In this document: piece after piece, positions 46,739 to 55,363 of the stretch
Numbering within the stretch: the first letter of the stretch is position 1
Layout of the letters: the number at the start of each line of letters is the position of its first letter
Source of the DNA: Pedobacter kyonggii
GTDB taxonomy: Bacteria > Bacteroidota > Bacteroidia > Sphingobacteriales > Sphingobacteriaceae
DNA: 64,000 nt
Assembly (NCBI RefSeq): GCF_004310665.1
Contig: NZ_SIXF01000007.1
Coordinates: 1-64,000 of the forward strand
Reading direction: 5' to 3'
Program-made: the position numbers and the translations under genes
Notes under the pieces: model-generated
Databases searched by the model: none
The model's input: the letters and a program-made list of their open reading frames with translations, nothing else
What the model was told of the DNA's origin: nothing

Positions 46739-46883
46739 GCTGTATCATAAAACTAATTTCTCTTTAGGTTTTGTCATGTTGTCCAAACGACTCCTACGGA
46801 GAGCTTGCCGAAAAACGCTGCCAAGGTTATTTAATGTAGTCCTTCGACAGGCTCAGGATGACAATCTATATTTATAATACAGC
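46739..46883. repeat. MITE-like element with nested inverted repeats
   Basis: GCTGTAT (46739-46745) and ATACAGC (46877-46883) form the outer pair, and TTGTCAT (46771-46777) and ATGACAA (46858-46864) the inner pair. Between them lie 'ccttcgacaggctcagg' and 'ctcctacggag' (a small hairpin). There is no ORF. The form suggests a non-autonomous repeat. Confidence 0.5.
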
Positions 46884-46895
46884 TTCTTTTTTTAG

Positions 46896-47423
46896 CTATC
46901 TCTTCATTGGGTGCTGAACATATTCAGATAATCTCACCACCTTTCCATTTTTCAATTGAATATCGTTAAATAAAGCCACTGTATCGGTTTTACCTTCTTT
47001 TGTTGTTGAAACCTGGCTGTACCATAGGCTTACCCATTCTTCGCTTTTATCTTTGTTCACTACAGATTCCATGTCTTGCATGTCGATTTTAAAACCTTTC
47101 ATTTTGTCGAATTCGCCCTGTAATTCTTTCATGAGCTGAGATTTTGTCCCTTTAAATTTGTAACCATCCAGATCTAAGGCCACACTGTCTGCAAGCACCT
47201 TGCTCATACGGGCTGTATCTAGATTTTCGAATGTTTTAATAAGTGTCATTGCAGTTACTGCATTTTTGGTATCGGGGTTCATTTCCCAGTTTTGTACCTG
47301 TTTAATGGTATACGGATACTTTGTACTGTCTGCAGCTACTGCCATATCAGTAGTTTTAGCTTCCTTATTTTCACATGCTGCAAAAAGTAAGGTAGCCATA
47401 ATCAGGGATGATAATTTTTTCAT
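46896..47423 (-). CDS. SnoaL/NTF2-like lipoprotein
   Basis: The protein is 175 residues. The lipoprotein signal ends at a Cys in LLFAACENK. The mature part has the cone-like alpha+beta order of SnoaL domains (TAMTLIKTFENLDTARMSKVLADSVALDLDGYKFKG..., then WVSLWYSQVSTTKEGKTDTVALFNDIQLKNGKVVRLSEY). Such domains bind small ligands or are enzymes. No specific function can be given. Confidence 0.72.
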   Translation of the reverse strand: MKKLSSLIMATLLFAACENKEAKTTDMAVAADSTKYPYTIKQVQNWEMNPDTKNAVTAMTLIKTFENLDTARMSKVLADSVALDLDGYKFKGTKSQLMKELQGEFDKMKGFKIDMQDMESVVNKDKSEEWVSLWYSQVSTTKEGKTDTVALFNDIQLKNGKVVRLSEYVQHPMKR

Positions 47424-48008
47424 GATAATTAGTTTATTGGTTTGATTAAATATAACTAATTACTTGAATATTAATTGAATGTATACAGTTTTTGTCCCTG
47501 GGTTTACATACTGAAATAGGAGCAACTAGATAAAATGGATAATAAAAAGTAAGCGCAGTTCAAAGTATTGGATGCTAAAAATGATTTTAACAATTTATAG
47601 TATAATGCGAATAAGAATAAAAATATAACATACGTATTTTACGATTAGGTTTTTTTAGAAAATGAGCGCTCAGTAATGCTTCGGGAACAGCAGTCCCGTT
47701 ATTTGCTATAGCTCCGATAAAGGATCGGAGGCTGCCGCTTTTACCGGGTTTATGGAACAGAGGCTTGCCTAAAATGTGCCCAATCCTTTCCTACGAAGCT
47801 AACTATGAATTTTTTTTTTGCCTATCATCCTTCTTTGCTATGAGGGGAAGGGCGATTTTATCGCATTTAAACTGTCTTTTCGCATTACAAATGCGCATTT
47901 CACTAATCCTCGTTGCAAAAGAGGACTATTTTACGTTTCTGTGTAGTTCAAAGATTTCTCCTCCGAAGGAGTTCCTTTGGAACACTGTGGTCGAAATGAC
48001 AATTAGAA
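47424..48008. other. 585-bp gap with hairpins and repeat remnants
   Basis: No credible gene. CTCCGAT-AAAGG-ATCGGAG (47712-47730) is a perfect 7-bp hairpin, and a CGGGA...TCCCG hairpin lies at about 47682-47698. The stretch near 47956-48003 (ctcctccgaaggag ... gtcgaaatgacaatt) resembles other repeat ends in the window. It is probably accumulated repeat fragments. Confidence 0.5.
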
Positions 48009-48770
48009 TTAATTATTTATAGCATTGTTTATACAATCAACTAAAGCCTTAACTTTTATTTCGGCGGTGAGTTCGTATCGATATTCGTCCTCAATACTGC
48101 CCATTTTGGTTTCCGTATTTCTGAATTCCATTTTACTTGGCACAAATTCCTTTGCTGAAGCATGAAATTGCGTGGCACCGGTTTGATTAATAAGGTTTTT
48201 GATATTGTTTTCATTTATACCTGCACCAGGCATGATGGTAATCCGGCCATTGGCTTTTTTTACAAGCTGTGCTAGTTTTTCTGCTCCCAGAATCGCAGAA
48301 GAAGCACCTCCAGAGGTAAGCACCCTTTTTATGTTGAGCGCGATTAAATCTTGCAATGCCTGATCCATATCGTTACTCATATCAAATGCCCTGTGGAAAG
48401 CCACCTCCATAGGTTTGGCCAGTTCAATTAGTTCAGCGCACCTTTCTTTGTCGATAGTGCCATCAGATTTAAGTATTCCGGTAACTATACCTTCACAATT
48501 TAATGATCTGCAGATTTTTATATCTTCTTTCATTAACTCTAACTCGATTTCGGAATATAGAAAATCGCCTCCGCGCGGACGGATAATTGGCCAAACTTCG
48601 ATGGATAGGTTTTTCTTAGCCAGGGCAATTTGTGCATAACTTGGTGTAGTACCACCTTCTGCCAGGTTATCACAAAGCTCCACTCTCTTTGCTCCGCCAT
48701 TTTGCGCAGCCAATGCCGATTGATAAGAATTAGCGCAAACTTCTAAGCAACCAATTGCCACTTCACTCAT
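48009..48770 (-). CDS. cutC: CutC-family protein
   Basis: This 253-residue TIM-barrel protein has 'LEVCANSYQSALAAQNGGAKRVELCDNLAEGGTTPSYAQI', 'VWPIIRPRGGDFLYSEIELELMKEDI', 'FHRAFDMSNDMDQALQDLI' and 'RVLTSGGASSA', matching the family closely. Although named for copper homeostasis, its molecular role is unsettled. It starts 24 bp after the stop of the DUF2314 gene on the same strand. Confidence 0.93.
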   Translation of the reverse strand: MSEVAIGCLEVCANSYQSALAAQNGGAKRVELCDNLAEGGTTPSYAQIALAKKNLSIEVWPIIRPRGGDFLYSEIELELMKEDIKICRSLNCEGIVTGILKSDGTIDKERCAELIELAKPMEVAFHRAFDMSNDMDQALQDLIALNIKRVLTSGGASSAILGAEKLAQLVKKANGRITIMPGAGINENNIKNLINQTGATQFHASAKEFVPSKMEFRNTETKMGSIEDEYRYELTAEIKVKALVDCINNAINN

Positions 48771-48794
48771 TATACTTAATTTAGTTAATTTATA

Positions 48795-49673
48795 TTATTC
48801 CTGTGGTCCTGCTGGTCCTAAAACCACCCATCCCTTTGGCGATCTGTAGGTGTTAAGCAACTGCACTGATTTTCCTCCATCTGGATACCAGCATACCTCT
48901 GTAATTACCCAATGGGTTTCGTCAACTTTTTTACGTTCTGGAAAAGCATTTTGGATAGTAGAAAAATCAGGAAAACCATGTTCTTCTATATTGTTGATGA
49001 AAGATAGTTTAAGCACTTCGGCAGTTTCGTTGATGATATCCTGATCAATCTCCATTTTCATCACAGAAAGTAAGGATTTAGCTTCTTCAAAAAAATCTTT
49101 ACAGGCAATGGCAGCGTCAATATCTTTATTGTTGTAGGCTTTTTCAATCGCCAGAATCGCACCTTCCGGTGTTTCGAGATTGGCTTTAAAATGATCAACG
49201 CCCTCATCAATATATAAACCTATGCTGTTGTCAAATGCTGCTTTCTCTTTTTCTGCAACGCCATCCCTAATGGCCCGTATGGTATAACCGCCAATTAACC
49301 TGCCGTTTTCAATAATCATCCAATCAGAGATTAAATCGCGCTTTATGCCGATTTTTTGATTAAATTTTACGGAATGAATATTTACTGGTTCGTTTCCAAC
49401 GGTACCAAATAAGTTCCCTTCATCGTCAAAATGTGGATCTGTTAACCAAATATGTTCGCCTTCATCACCATCAGTAATGAGTACTTTAATAGAAAAATAG
49501 TTTTGGTAAGGTTGTTTGTTTTTTAAACTTTCTTCAAAATACCAAAGAGTTAAATTGGCTTTTTCGATCGCCCAGTTCATGCGTTCATCTTCGCTCGGCA
49601 CATAAACCATATCTGGCTCACCCTCGCGCTCGGCAACATTTTTCTTTCCGAAAATTTTAGATAATAATCCCAT
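48795..49673 (-). CDS. DUF2314-containing protein
   Basis: The protein is 292 residues. The first half matches the DUF2314/YegJ pattern: 'DERMNWAIEKANLTLWYFEESL', 'FSIKVLITDGDEGEHIWLTDPHFDDEGNLFGTVGNEP', 'IGIKRDLISDWMIIENGRLIGGYTIR'. The second half (about 170-292) is a less recognisable helical region then beta strands ending 'LLNTYRSPKGWVVLGPAGPQE'. There is no signal peptide. Function unknown. It is probably co-transcribed with cutC downstream. Confidence 0.8.
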   Translation of the reverse strand: MGLLSKIFGKKNVAEREGEPDMVYVPSEDERMNWAIEKANLTLWYFEESLKNKQPYQNYFSIKVLITDGDEGEHIWLTDPHFDDEGNLFGTVGNEPVNIHSVKFNQKIGIKRDLISDWMIIENGRLIGGYTIRAIRDGVAEKEKAAFDNSIGLYIDEGVDHFKANLETPEGAILAIEKAYNNKDIDAAIACKDFFEEAKSLLSVMKMEIDQDIINETAEVLKLSFINNIEEHGFPDFSTIQNAFPERKKVDETHWVITEVCWYPDGGKSVQLLNTYRSPKGWVVLGPAGPQE

Positions 49674-49716
49674 TTACCGTTTCATTTTTGTTAATCGTTT
49701 GGGAAAATTCAACATA

Positions 49717-50751
49717 TTAATAATAGCTTTTGCCATTGATTAAAAGGTCTTGTTTTTCTGCATTGCAAACGGCATAACTAAAACCCTTCTGAATGGCATA
49801 GGCACCATACTCGCCTTTTTTGTTGATGGCTAAAAATCCTACCTGTATGTTTTTGGCTGTTTCGGGCTTCTTTTTAATGATGCGCATTACCGCTTCTTTG
49901 CAGGCGGCTTCGGGGGCATAACCCTGGCGCATTAATTCTACCACCAAAAAAGATCCAACGTTTCTCACTACCTCTTCACCTACGCCAGTTGAGGTTGCAC
50001 CACCAACTTCATTGTCAACATAAAGACCGGCCCCAATAATCGGACTATCGCCAATCCTTCCATGTAATTTATAGGCCATACCACTCGTTGTACATGCGCC
50101 AGAAATGTTTCCCTTAGCATCAATGGCGAGCATACCGATAGTATCGTGGTTGTATTGGTTTCCAGGGAGTTTTTGCGGGGCAGCTTTCTGGTAGAGTTTA
50201 TTTTCGACATTCATTACAGGCGCATATTGAGCTGTTTTTAACCACTCTTTCCATGCCTTTTCACTGGCAGGGGTAAGCAAGTTTTCCTTTTTAAAACCCT
50301 GCTCTAATGCAAATTGCAAAGCACCATCGCCAGCCAACATTACGTGTGGCGTTTTTTCCATCACTTTACGTGCTACTGAGATAGGATGCTTAATATGTTC
50401 GAGTGCTAAAACAGCGCCACAGTTACCGAGTTCGTCCATAATGCAGGCATCGAGGGTAACGTGGCCATCGCGGTCAGGTAAACCACCATATCCAACAGAT
50501 TGGTTGTTCTCATCAGCTTCCGGCACCCAAACGCCTTGTTCTACAGCATCTAAGGCACGTCCACCCGTTGATAAAACCTTCCATGCATCAGCATTTGCTG
50601 CAATCCCAAAATCCCAGGTAGAAATTACAATCGGGAATTTTTTTGCTTTTGTTTCTTCATGCGGAATTACATTTGCGATACTACTTTTATCAATGGCCAG
50701 CAATCCGGCCGATAGGGCAGATGCTTTTATAAATTTGCGGCGGTTAAACAT
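49717..50751 (-). CDS. N4-(beta-N-acetylglucosaminyl)-L-asparaginase (glycosylasparaginase)
   Basis: This 344-residue Ntn hydrolase autoprocesses into two chains. The twin-Arg signal MFNRRKFIKASALSAG suggests Tat export. Nucleophile T204 in NHDTIGMLAID, then 'SGMAYKLHGRIGDSPIIGAGLYVDN' and 'TGVGEEVVRNVGS' are the family signatures. It cleaves GlcNAc-Asn bonds of N-linked glycans, fitting scavenging of host or environmental glycoproteins. It stands alone; no glycan operon is next to it. Confidence 0.93.
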   Translation of the reverse strand: MFNRRKFIKASALSAGLLAIDKSSIANVIPHEETKAKKFPIVISTWDFGIAANADAWKVLSTGGRALDAVEQGVWVPEADENNQSVGYGGLPDRDGHVTLDACIMDELGNCGAVLALEHIKHPISVARKVMEKTPHVMLAGDGALQFALEQGFKKENLLTPASEKAWKEWLKTAQYAPVMNVENKLYQKAAPQKLPGNQYNHDTIGMLAIDAKGNISGACTTSGMAYKLHGRIGDSPIIGAGLYVDNEVGGATSTGVGEEVVRNVGSFLVVELMRQGYAPEAACKEAVMRIIKKKPETAKNIQVGFLAINKKGEYGAYAIQKGFSYAVCNAEKQDLLINGKSYY

Positions 50752-50865
50752 TTTGATGGTTAAGTGTTGAAATTGGTTAACTGGTTGATTGTTTTTTTTG
50801 AGTTTTTAAATAGATTAATCCCGTTTGGTCTTTGTGATTTGAATATTCTAAATATTAGTCATTGT

Positions 50866-51669
50866 TTAATTGATAGTGAATCTATCTGCATCCTTTAAAA
50901 ACGGAAATTGCCTTCTTACTTTAACCAGTTCTTCGTAGTTGATACTGAATGTATATAAATCTTCGTCTTCAGGTTTATAATAAACGGTATTGCCATATGG
51001 ATCAAGGCACATTGATAATCCGCTGTGATAAATCTGGTTTCCATCATGCCCAACACGGTTTACAGCAATCACATAACTTTGATTTTCTATTGCCCTGGCC
51101 GGAATTAATGCCTTCCAATGTGCAGATCGTTTATCAGGCCAGTTGGCAACTAAGAGTAAGATATCATATTCCTGATCTACATTACGTAACCAAACCGGAA
51201 AGCGCAAATCGTAACAAATGGCCAATCTGATTTTCCATCCTTTGAGTTCGACAATGAGTTTTTCTTTACCTGGACTAAAATGGTGATCTTCATCCCCCAT
51301 GCCAAACAGATGGCGTTTATCGTAATGCTGGTTTTTGCCATCTGGTTCCATCCAGATCAAACGGTTAAAATATTGATTGTTTTCTTTTATAATGATGCTT
51401 CCTGTAACTACGCAATTGTACTGATGTGCCATTTTTTCCATCCACTGCATTGTTTTTCCACCCATTTCTTCGGCTAAGGCTTCAGAATTCATACTAAAAC
51501 CTGTGTTAAACATTTCGGGTAAAATGATAATATCAGTTTTCTCCCTTACACCCATCGATAATCTAAGTGCCAGATTCAAAAGGTTTTTCTCAATGTTTTC
51601 CCAAAAAAGATAGGCCTGAAAGACAGTTACTTTCAGATTTTCTATTTGAGTGTAAACAGGTGCTTCCAT
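50866..51669 (-). CDS. Nitrilase-family omega-amidase (YafV/Nit2-like)
   Basis: This 267-residue protein has the catalytic triad E52 (ILPEMFN), K118 (HYDKRHLFG) and C152 (AICYDLRFPVW). It hydrolyses alpha-keto amides such as alpha-ketoglutaramate or 2-oxosuccinamate. It lies 20 bp behind a methionine aminotransferase, which with glutamine as donor produces that keto-amide, so the pair forms a typical methionine-salvage transaminase/omega-amidase couple. Specificity is inferred from this pairing. Confidence 0.9.
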   Translation of the reverse strand: MEAPVYTQIENLKVTVFQAYLFWENIEKNLLNLALRLSMGVREKTDIIILPEMFNTGFSMNSEALAEEMGGKTMQWMEKMAHQYNCVVTGSIIIKENNQYFNRLIWMEPDGKNQHYDKRHLFGMGDEDHHFSPGKEKLIVELKGWKIRLAICYDLRFPVWLRNVDQEYDILLLVANWPDKRSAHWKALIPARAIENQSYVIAVNRVGHDGNQIYHSGLSMCLDPYGNTVYYKPEDEDLYTFSINYEELVKVRRQFPFLKDADRFTIN

Positions 51670-51689
51670 TTTATGTAGGTTTAGTCTGG

Positions 51690-52835
51690 TTAAACGTTTT
51701 TTAATTTCTCTGCCGCTAAGGCAAGTGTAGCGTTTTCTTTAGCAAAGCAGAACCTGATAATTTTATGATCGGTAGCTTTTTGGTAAAATGCAGAAACCGG
51801 AATGGTGGCTACACCAAATTCCTTTATCAGCCTCATGCTAAAATCGGTGTCTTTTTCATCGCTGATACTGCTGTAGCTTGCGCATTGAAAATACGAACCG
51901 TTGCAAGGTAAAAGCTTAAAACGGCTTTCGGCCAAAAGGCCTCTAAAATAATCTCTTTTCTGTTGAAAGAATGTGCCTATTTCAGTATAATTTTTTGGTT
52001 CTTTAATATAATCGGCAATAGCTTGCTGCATGGGACTATTAACGCTGAAAACATTAAATTGGTGTACCTTTCTAAATTCTTTGGTTAATTTCTCTGGCGC
52101 TAAACAATAACCCAGTTTCCAGCCAGTAGCATGTAAGAGCTTACCAAACGAGGCTACAATGAAACTTCTTTGCTTTAATTCAGGATAAAGCATTACACTT
52201 TGATGTTTTTGTTCATCATAAATTAAATGTTCATAAACTTCGTCGCTCAAGATTAAAACATCGGTGCCTGTAATCAGTTTAATAAGCGATTTCATATCAT
52301 CTGAAGATAAAATACTACCCGTTGGGTTTTGTGGTGTATTTAAGATGATCATTCTGGTTTTGGCTGTAAATAATTTCTTAACCATATCCCAGTCAATTGC
52401 ATAACTCGGCGGGGCAAGCTCGTAGGTTTTAACCAGGCCTCCTAAAAGTTTAATGGTAGGTGCATAGCTATCGTAAGCTGGCTCGAAAATGATAACTTCA
52501 TCACCTGCATTGATAATGGTGGCCAATGCTGTAAAAATAGCTTGCGTTCCACCTGCTGTAACCGTAATTTCTGTTTCAGGATTATATTTTATGTTATATA
52601 GTTTTTCTACTTTCTCTGCAATGGTTTCTTTTAAAAAAGTAGAACCAGGCATTGGTGCATATTGATTAAAACCATCTTGCATGGCTTTATTCACCAATTC
52701 AACTAATTTTGGGTCGCAGGCATAGTCTGGAAATCCCTGAGAAAGATTAATGGCATTGTGTTCTGCTGCAAGTTTACTCATCACCGAAAAAATGGTGGTA
52801 CTTACGCCAGGTAGTTTAGATTGTATATTAAGCAT
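51690..52835 (-). CDS. Methionine aminotransferase (PLP class I, YbdL-like)
   Basis: This 381-residue enzyme transaminates 4-methylthio-2-oxobutyrate to methionine with glutamine or aromatic amino acids. Motifs: 'INLSQGFPDYACDP', 'YAPMPGSTFLKETIAEKV', N-P-T-G (NTPQNPTG), D198-x2-Y201 (LILSDEVYEHL) and Schiff-base K232 (ASFGKLLHATGWKLGY). It is coupled to an omega-amidase gene that would pull the reaction forward. Kynurenine aminotransferase-like activity is also possible. Confidence 0.92.
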   Translation of the reverse strand: MLNIQSKLPGVSTTIFSVMSKLAAEHNAINLSQGFPDYACDPKLVELVNKAMQDGFNQYAPMPGSTFLKETIAEKVEKLYNIKYNPETEITVTAGGTQAIFTALATIINAGDEVIIFEPAYDSYAPTIKLLGGLVKTYELAPPSYAIDWDMVKKLFTAKTRMIILNTPQNPTGSILSSDDMKSLIKLITGTDVLILSDEVYEHLIYDEQKHQSVMLYPELKQRSFIVASFGKLLHATGWKLGYCLAPEKLTKEFRKVHQFNVFSVNSPMQQAIADYIKEPKNYTEIGTFFQQKRDYFRGLLAESRFKLLPCNGSYFQCASYSSISDEKDTDFSMRLIKEFGVATIPVSAFYQKATDHKIIRFCFAKENATLALAAEKLKNV

Positions 52836-53106
52836 CTTATAAGCGAAAATAGGAAAAAAAAGCTTAAACCGTAAAAACCCATATCAAAAGCCCCTGCTAC
52901 TTGGCCGGGCGATTGCAGTTGTGCATGATTTTCAGCATCATTAAACTCCCGCATTAATTAATGTCAATAAGCAACACAGTAAGGACAGTTATGAACGAAT
53001 TTTAGACCAGGGAATTTTGTATTATTTTAAATATATTTTTGCTTATTTAAAATTATTCCAGATAAACCCCTTTCTTTGCAACTAAAATCTCAATTATCCA
53101 TTAAAT

Positions 53107-54639
53107 ATGAAGTTTAAACACTTAACCGCTGCCATTTTACTGGTAATAAGTGCATCTGCATTTGTTGGCCCTAAAAAAACTTTAAGAACATTTGTTTCCA
53201 ATTACGAAAATGTCTTGGGCACATCGCTGGAATTAAAATTTAAAACTAGTAGTCAGGCCGACGCAGATTTAGCCGAAGCGCGTGCATTAAACGAAATAGA
53301 TAGGCTGGATAATATTTTAAGCGCTTATAAAGCTAACAGTGAGTTTAGTAAATGGATGAACAATGGTAAACAAACTACCAAAGTTTCGTCAGAATTATTT
53401 GAGGTTTTAAAGCAGTTTGAAAATTATAAAGTGTTAACGAATGGTGCTCTTGATGCATCAGCTAAAGTAATAGGTGATGTTTGGAAAAAGGCAGCTGCCG
53501 AAGATCGTCTACCATCCGCTGAAGCATTACAGCACGCAGTTGTTTTGGTTCAGCAAAAACATTACATCTTAAATGAACAGGATAAAACGGTTACACGTTT
53601 AAATGATGCACCATTGGCATTAAATTCTTTTGCAAAAAGTTATATCATTAATAAAGCTGCTGAGAAAGCGCTTCAGAGCCCGGGAATTGAAAAAGTGGTT
53701 GTGAATATTGGTGGCGATATGGTAATTAAAGGAAACCAGCCAGAAGCTATCGAAATAGCAAACCCTAAAGCTGATGCTGAAAACGATGCCGCGCTAACAA
53801 CAATCAAAGTGTCGAATATGGCCGTGGCAACCAGCGGTAATTACCGCAGAGGTTTTAATGTAAACGGCAAATGGTATTCACATATTATTGATCCACGCAC
53901 TGGAAAGCCAGCTTCAGAAATAATCAGTGCAACGGTTATTGGCCCTGATGCGAGTGAAGCAGGTGCTTTGGCTACTTCTTTTAATGTACTTTCCCTGGTT
54001 GAGATTGAAGTATTAACTGCAAAAAGAAATGATATCGCATATTTGTTGGTCACTAAAGATGGTAAAGAAATTAGAAGTAAAGAATGGGCTAATTATGAGC
54101 TTGCTTTAAATAAGCCAGCTACTGTTTTAGAAAAAGCAAGCAAAGCTGATAAACTTTGGAATACTAAGTATGAGTTGGTGGTAAACTTAGAAATTGCCAA
54201 TATAGAATCTACAGATGGTAAACGTGTCCGTCGCCCTTTTGTGGCAGTATGGATTGTAGATGCAGCTAAAACGCCTGTACGTAATCTGGCCATTTGGTAT
54301 AATAAACCACGTTGGCTACCAGATTTAAAATCCTGGAACCGTACCAATGGCGATGAATTTAAAAAAGGAGCAGAAGGAAAATTGAGCTCAACGAGTTCTG
54401 CAACACGTGGTCCTGGTAAATATAGCTTATCATGGGACGGAAAAGACGACAGTGGGAAATTGGTAAAAGCAGGTACTTACACTGTTTTTATTGAAGTTGC
54501 CCGCGAGCATGGAACTTACCAGGTAATTGCTAAGGAAATGAAATTTACGGGCTCAGCACAAAAAGTAGAATTAACACCAAATACAGAACTAACATCAGCA
54601 TCTCTTGACTACAGAAAAATCGGAACCGCAAAAAAATAA
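53107..54639 (+). CDS. apbE: FAD:protein FMN transferase fused to DUF2271
   Basis: The protein is 510 residues. A signal peptide (MKFKHLTAAILLVISASAFVG) precedes the ApbE domain (about 25-310): 'LNEIDRLDNILSAYKANSEFSKWMNNG', 'VVNIGGDMVIKG', 'GNYRRGFNVNGKWYSHIIDPRTGKPASEIISATVIGPDASEAGALATSFNVL'. Residues about 340-505 form the DUF2271 domain (VRRPFVAVWIVDAAKTPVRNLAIWYNKPRWLPDLKSW..., DDSGKLVKAGTYTVFIEVAREHGTY). ApbE attaches FMN to Thr of extracytoplasmic redox proteins. The gene overlaps the PepSY membrane gene, so the two are likely one redox module. Confidence 0.92.
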   Translation: MKFKHLTAAILLVISASAFVGPKKTLRTFVSNYENVLGTSLELKFKTSSQADADLAEARALNEIDRLDNILSAYKANSEFSKWMNNGKQTTKVSSELFEVLKQFENYKVLTNGALDASAKVIGDVWKKAAAEDRLPSAEALQHAVVLVQQKHYILNEQDKTVTRLNDAPLALNSFAKSYIINKAAEKALQSPGIEKVVVNIGGDMVIKGNQPEAIEIANPKADAENDAALTTIKVSNMAVATSGNYRRGFNVNGKWYSHIIDPRTGKPASEIISATVIGPDASEAGALATSFNVLSLVEIEVLTAKRNDIAYLLVTKDGKEIRSKEWANYELALNKPATVLEKASKADKLWNTKYELVVNLEIANIESTDGKRVRRPFVAVWIVDAAKTPVRNLAIWYNKPRWLPDLKSWNRTNGDEFKKGAEGKLSSTSSATRGPGKYSLSWDGKDDSGKLVKAGTYTVFIEVAREHGTYQVIAKEMKFTGSAQKVELTPNTELTSASLDYRKIGTAKK

Positions 54640-55294
54640 GATAACAGCTGCGCCTAGCGGCCTGGGAAAAAGGCAGGTTAAAAAAGATAATGGAAAAGGT
54701 AAGGGTAAAAAGCGTCTAGCTGGTTTATCACGCTGGCTGCACATTTATTTATCGATGGTGAGTTTTACGATTCTGCTATTCTTTGCAGTATCGGGTTTAA
54801 CCTTAAATCATGCAGATTGGTTTACTTCCGGTAAAGAAGTGGTTACTAAAGATTCTGGGTCAGTAAACTTAAAATGGGTAAACCAACCTGATACGAATAA
54901 GATCAATAAGTTACAAATTGTTGAGTTTTTTAGGGGTAAACATGAGGTTAAAGGTGCATTGAGCGATTTTCGGATAGATGACAGAGAATTGAGTTTAACC
55001 TTTAATGGTCCTGGCTACCTTGCCGATTCTTTTATAGACCGCGAAACGGGTAAATATGAATTAACCACAACCAGGTTTGGCGCTGTGGCTGTGATTAATG
55101 ACTTGCACAAAGGAAGAGATTCTGGTAAGACTTGGTCGTGGATTATCGATATTTCAGCAGTGCTGATGACGTTGGTGTCTATCTCAGGAATTATCTTAAT
55201 CTGTTTTATCAAAAAGAAACGATTAAGCGGCTTCATCATCGCAGCAGTGGGTACAATTGTTTGCTATTTGATTTACAAGTTATTTGTACCATAA
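54605..55294 (+). CDS. PepSY-associated membrane protein with the ApbE partner
   Basis: The protein is 229 residues from a TTG; no in-frame ATG precedes the first membrane helix, and the start lies 35 bp inside apbE. A basic N terminus (KRQVKKDNGKGKGKKRLAGL) precedes helix 1 (WLHIYLSMVSFTILLFFAVSGLTLNH), a periplasmic PepSY-like region with 'ATTRFGAVAVINDLHKGRDSG'-like segment, and two C-terminal helices. The 'LHKGRDSG' His fits PepSY_TM electron-transfer proteins. Extracytoplasmic ApbE-PepSY-DUF2271 gene sets are known in flavin-based electron transfer. Start choice is moderately certain. Confidence 0.8.
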   Translation: MTTEKSEPQKNKITAAPSGLGKRQVKKDNGKGKGKKRLAGLSRWLHIYLSMVSFTILLFFAVSGLTLNHADWFTSGKEVVTKDSGSVNLKWVNQPDTNKINKLQIVEFFRGKHEVKGALSDFRIDDRELSLTFNGPGYLADSFIDRETGKYELTTTRFGAVAVINDLHKGRDSGKTWSWIIDISAVLMTLVSISGIILICFIKKKRLSGFIIAAVGTIVCYLIYKLFVP

Positions 55295-55299
55295 GTTAG

Positions 55300-55356
55300 C
55301 CACAAACACACTGAGGGCATTGAGATTATGTCTTTGTGTTCTTAGTGTCTTTGTGG
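55300..55356. terminator. Imperfect inverted repeat between convergent genes
   Basis: CCACAAACACACTGAG (55300-55315) and CTTAGTGTCTTTGTGG (55341-55356) pair at 14 of 16 positions. The hairpin lies between convergent PepSY and MFS genes and may end both. Such 'ttagtgtctttgtggt' words are common repeats in related genomes. Confidence 0.55.
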
Positions 55357-55363
55357 TAAAATA

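Noticed and set aside
47765..48022. Plus-strand 85-codon ORF before cutC
   Set aside because: It overlaps repeat remnants and the cutC end, has no recognisable domain and an odd Phe/Leu/Ser-rich composition.
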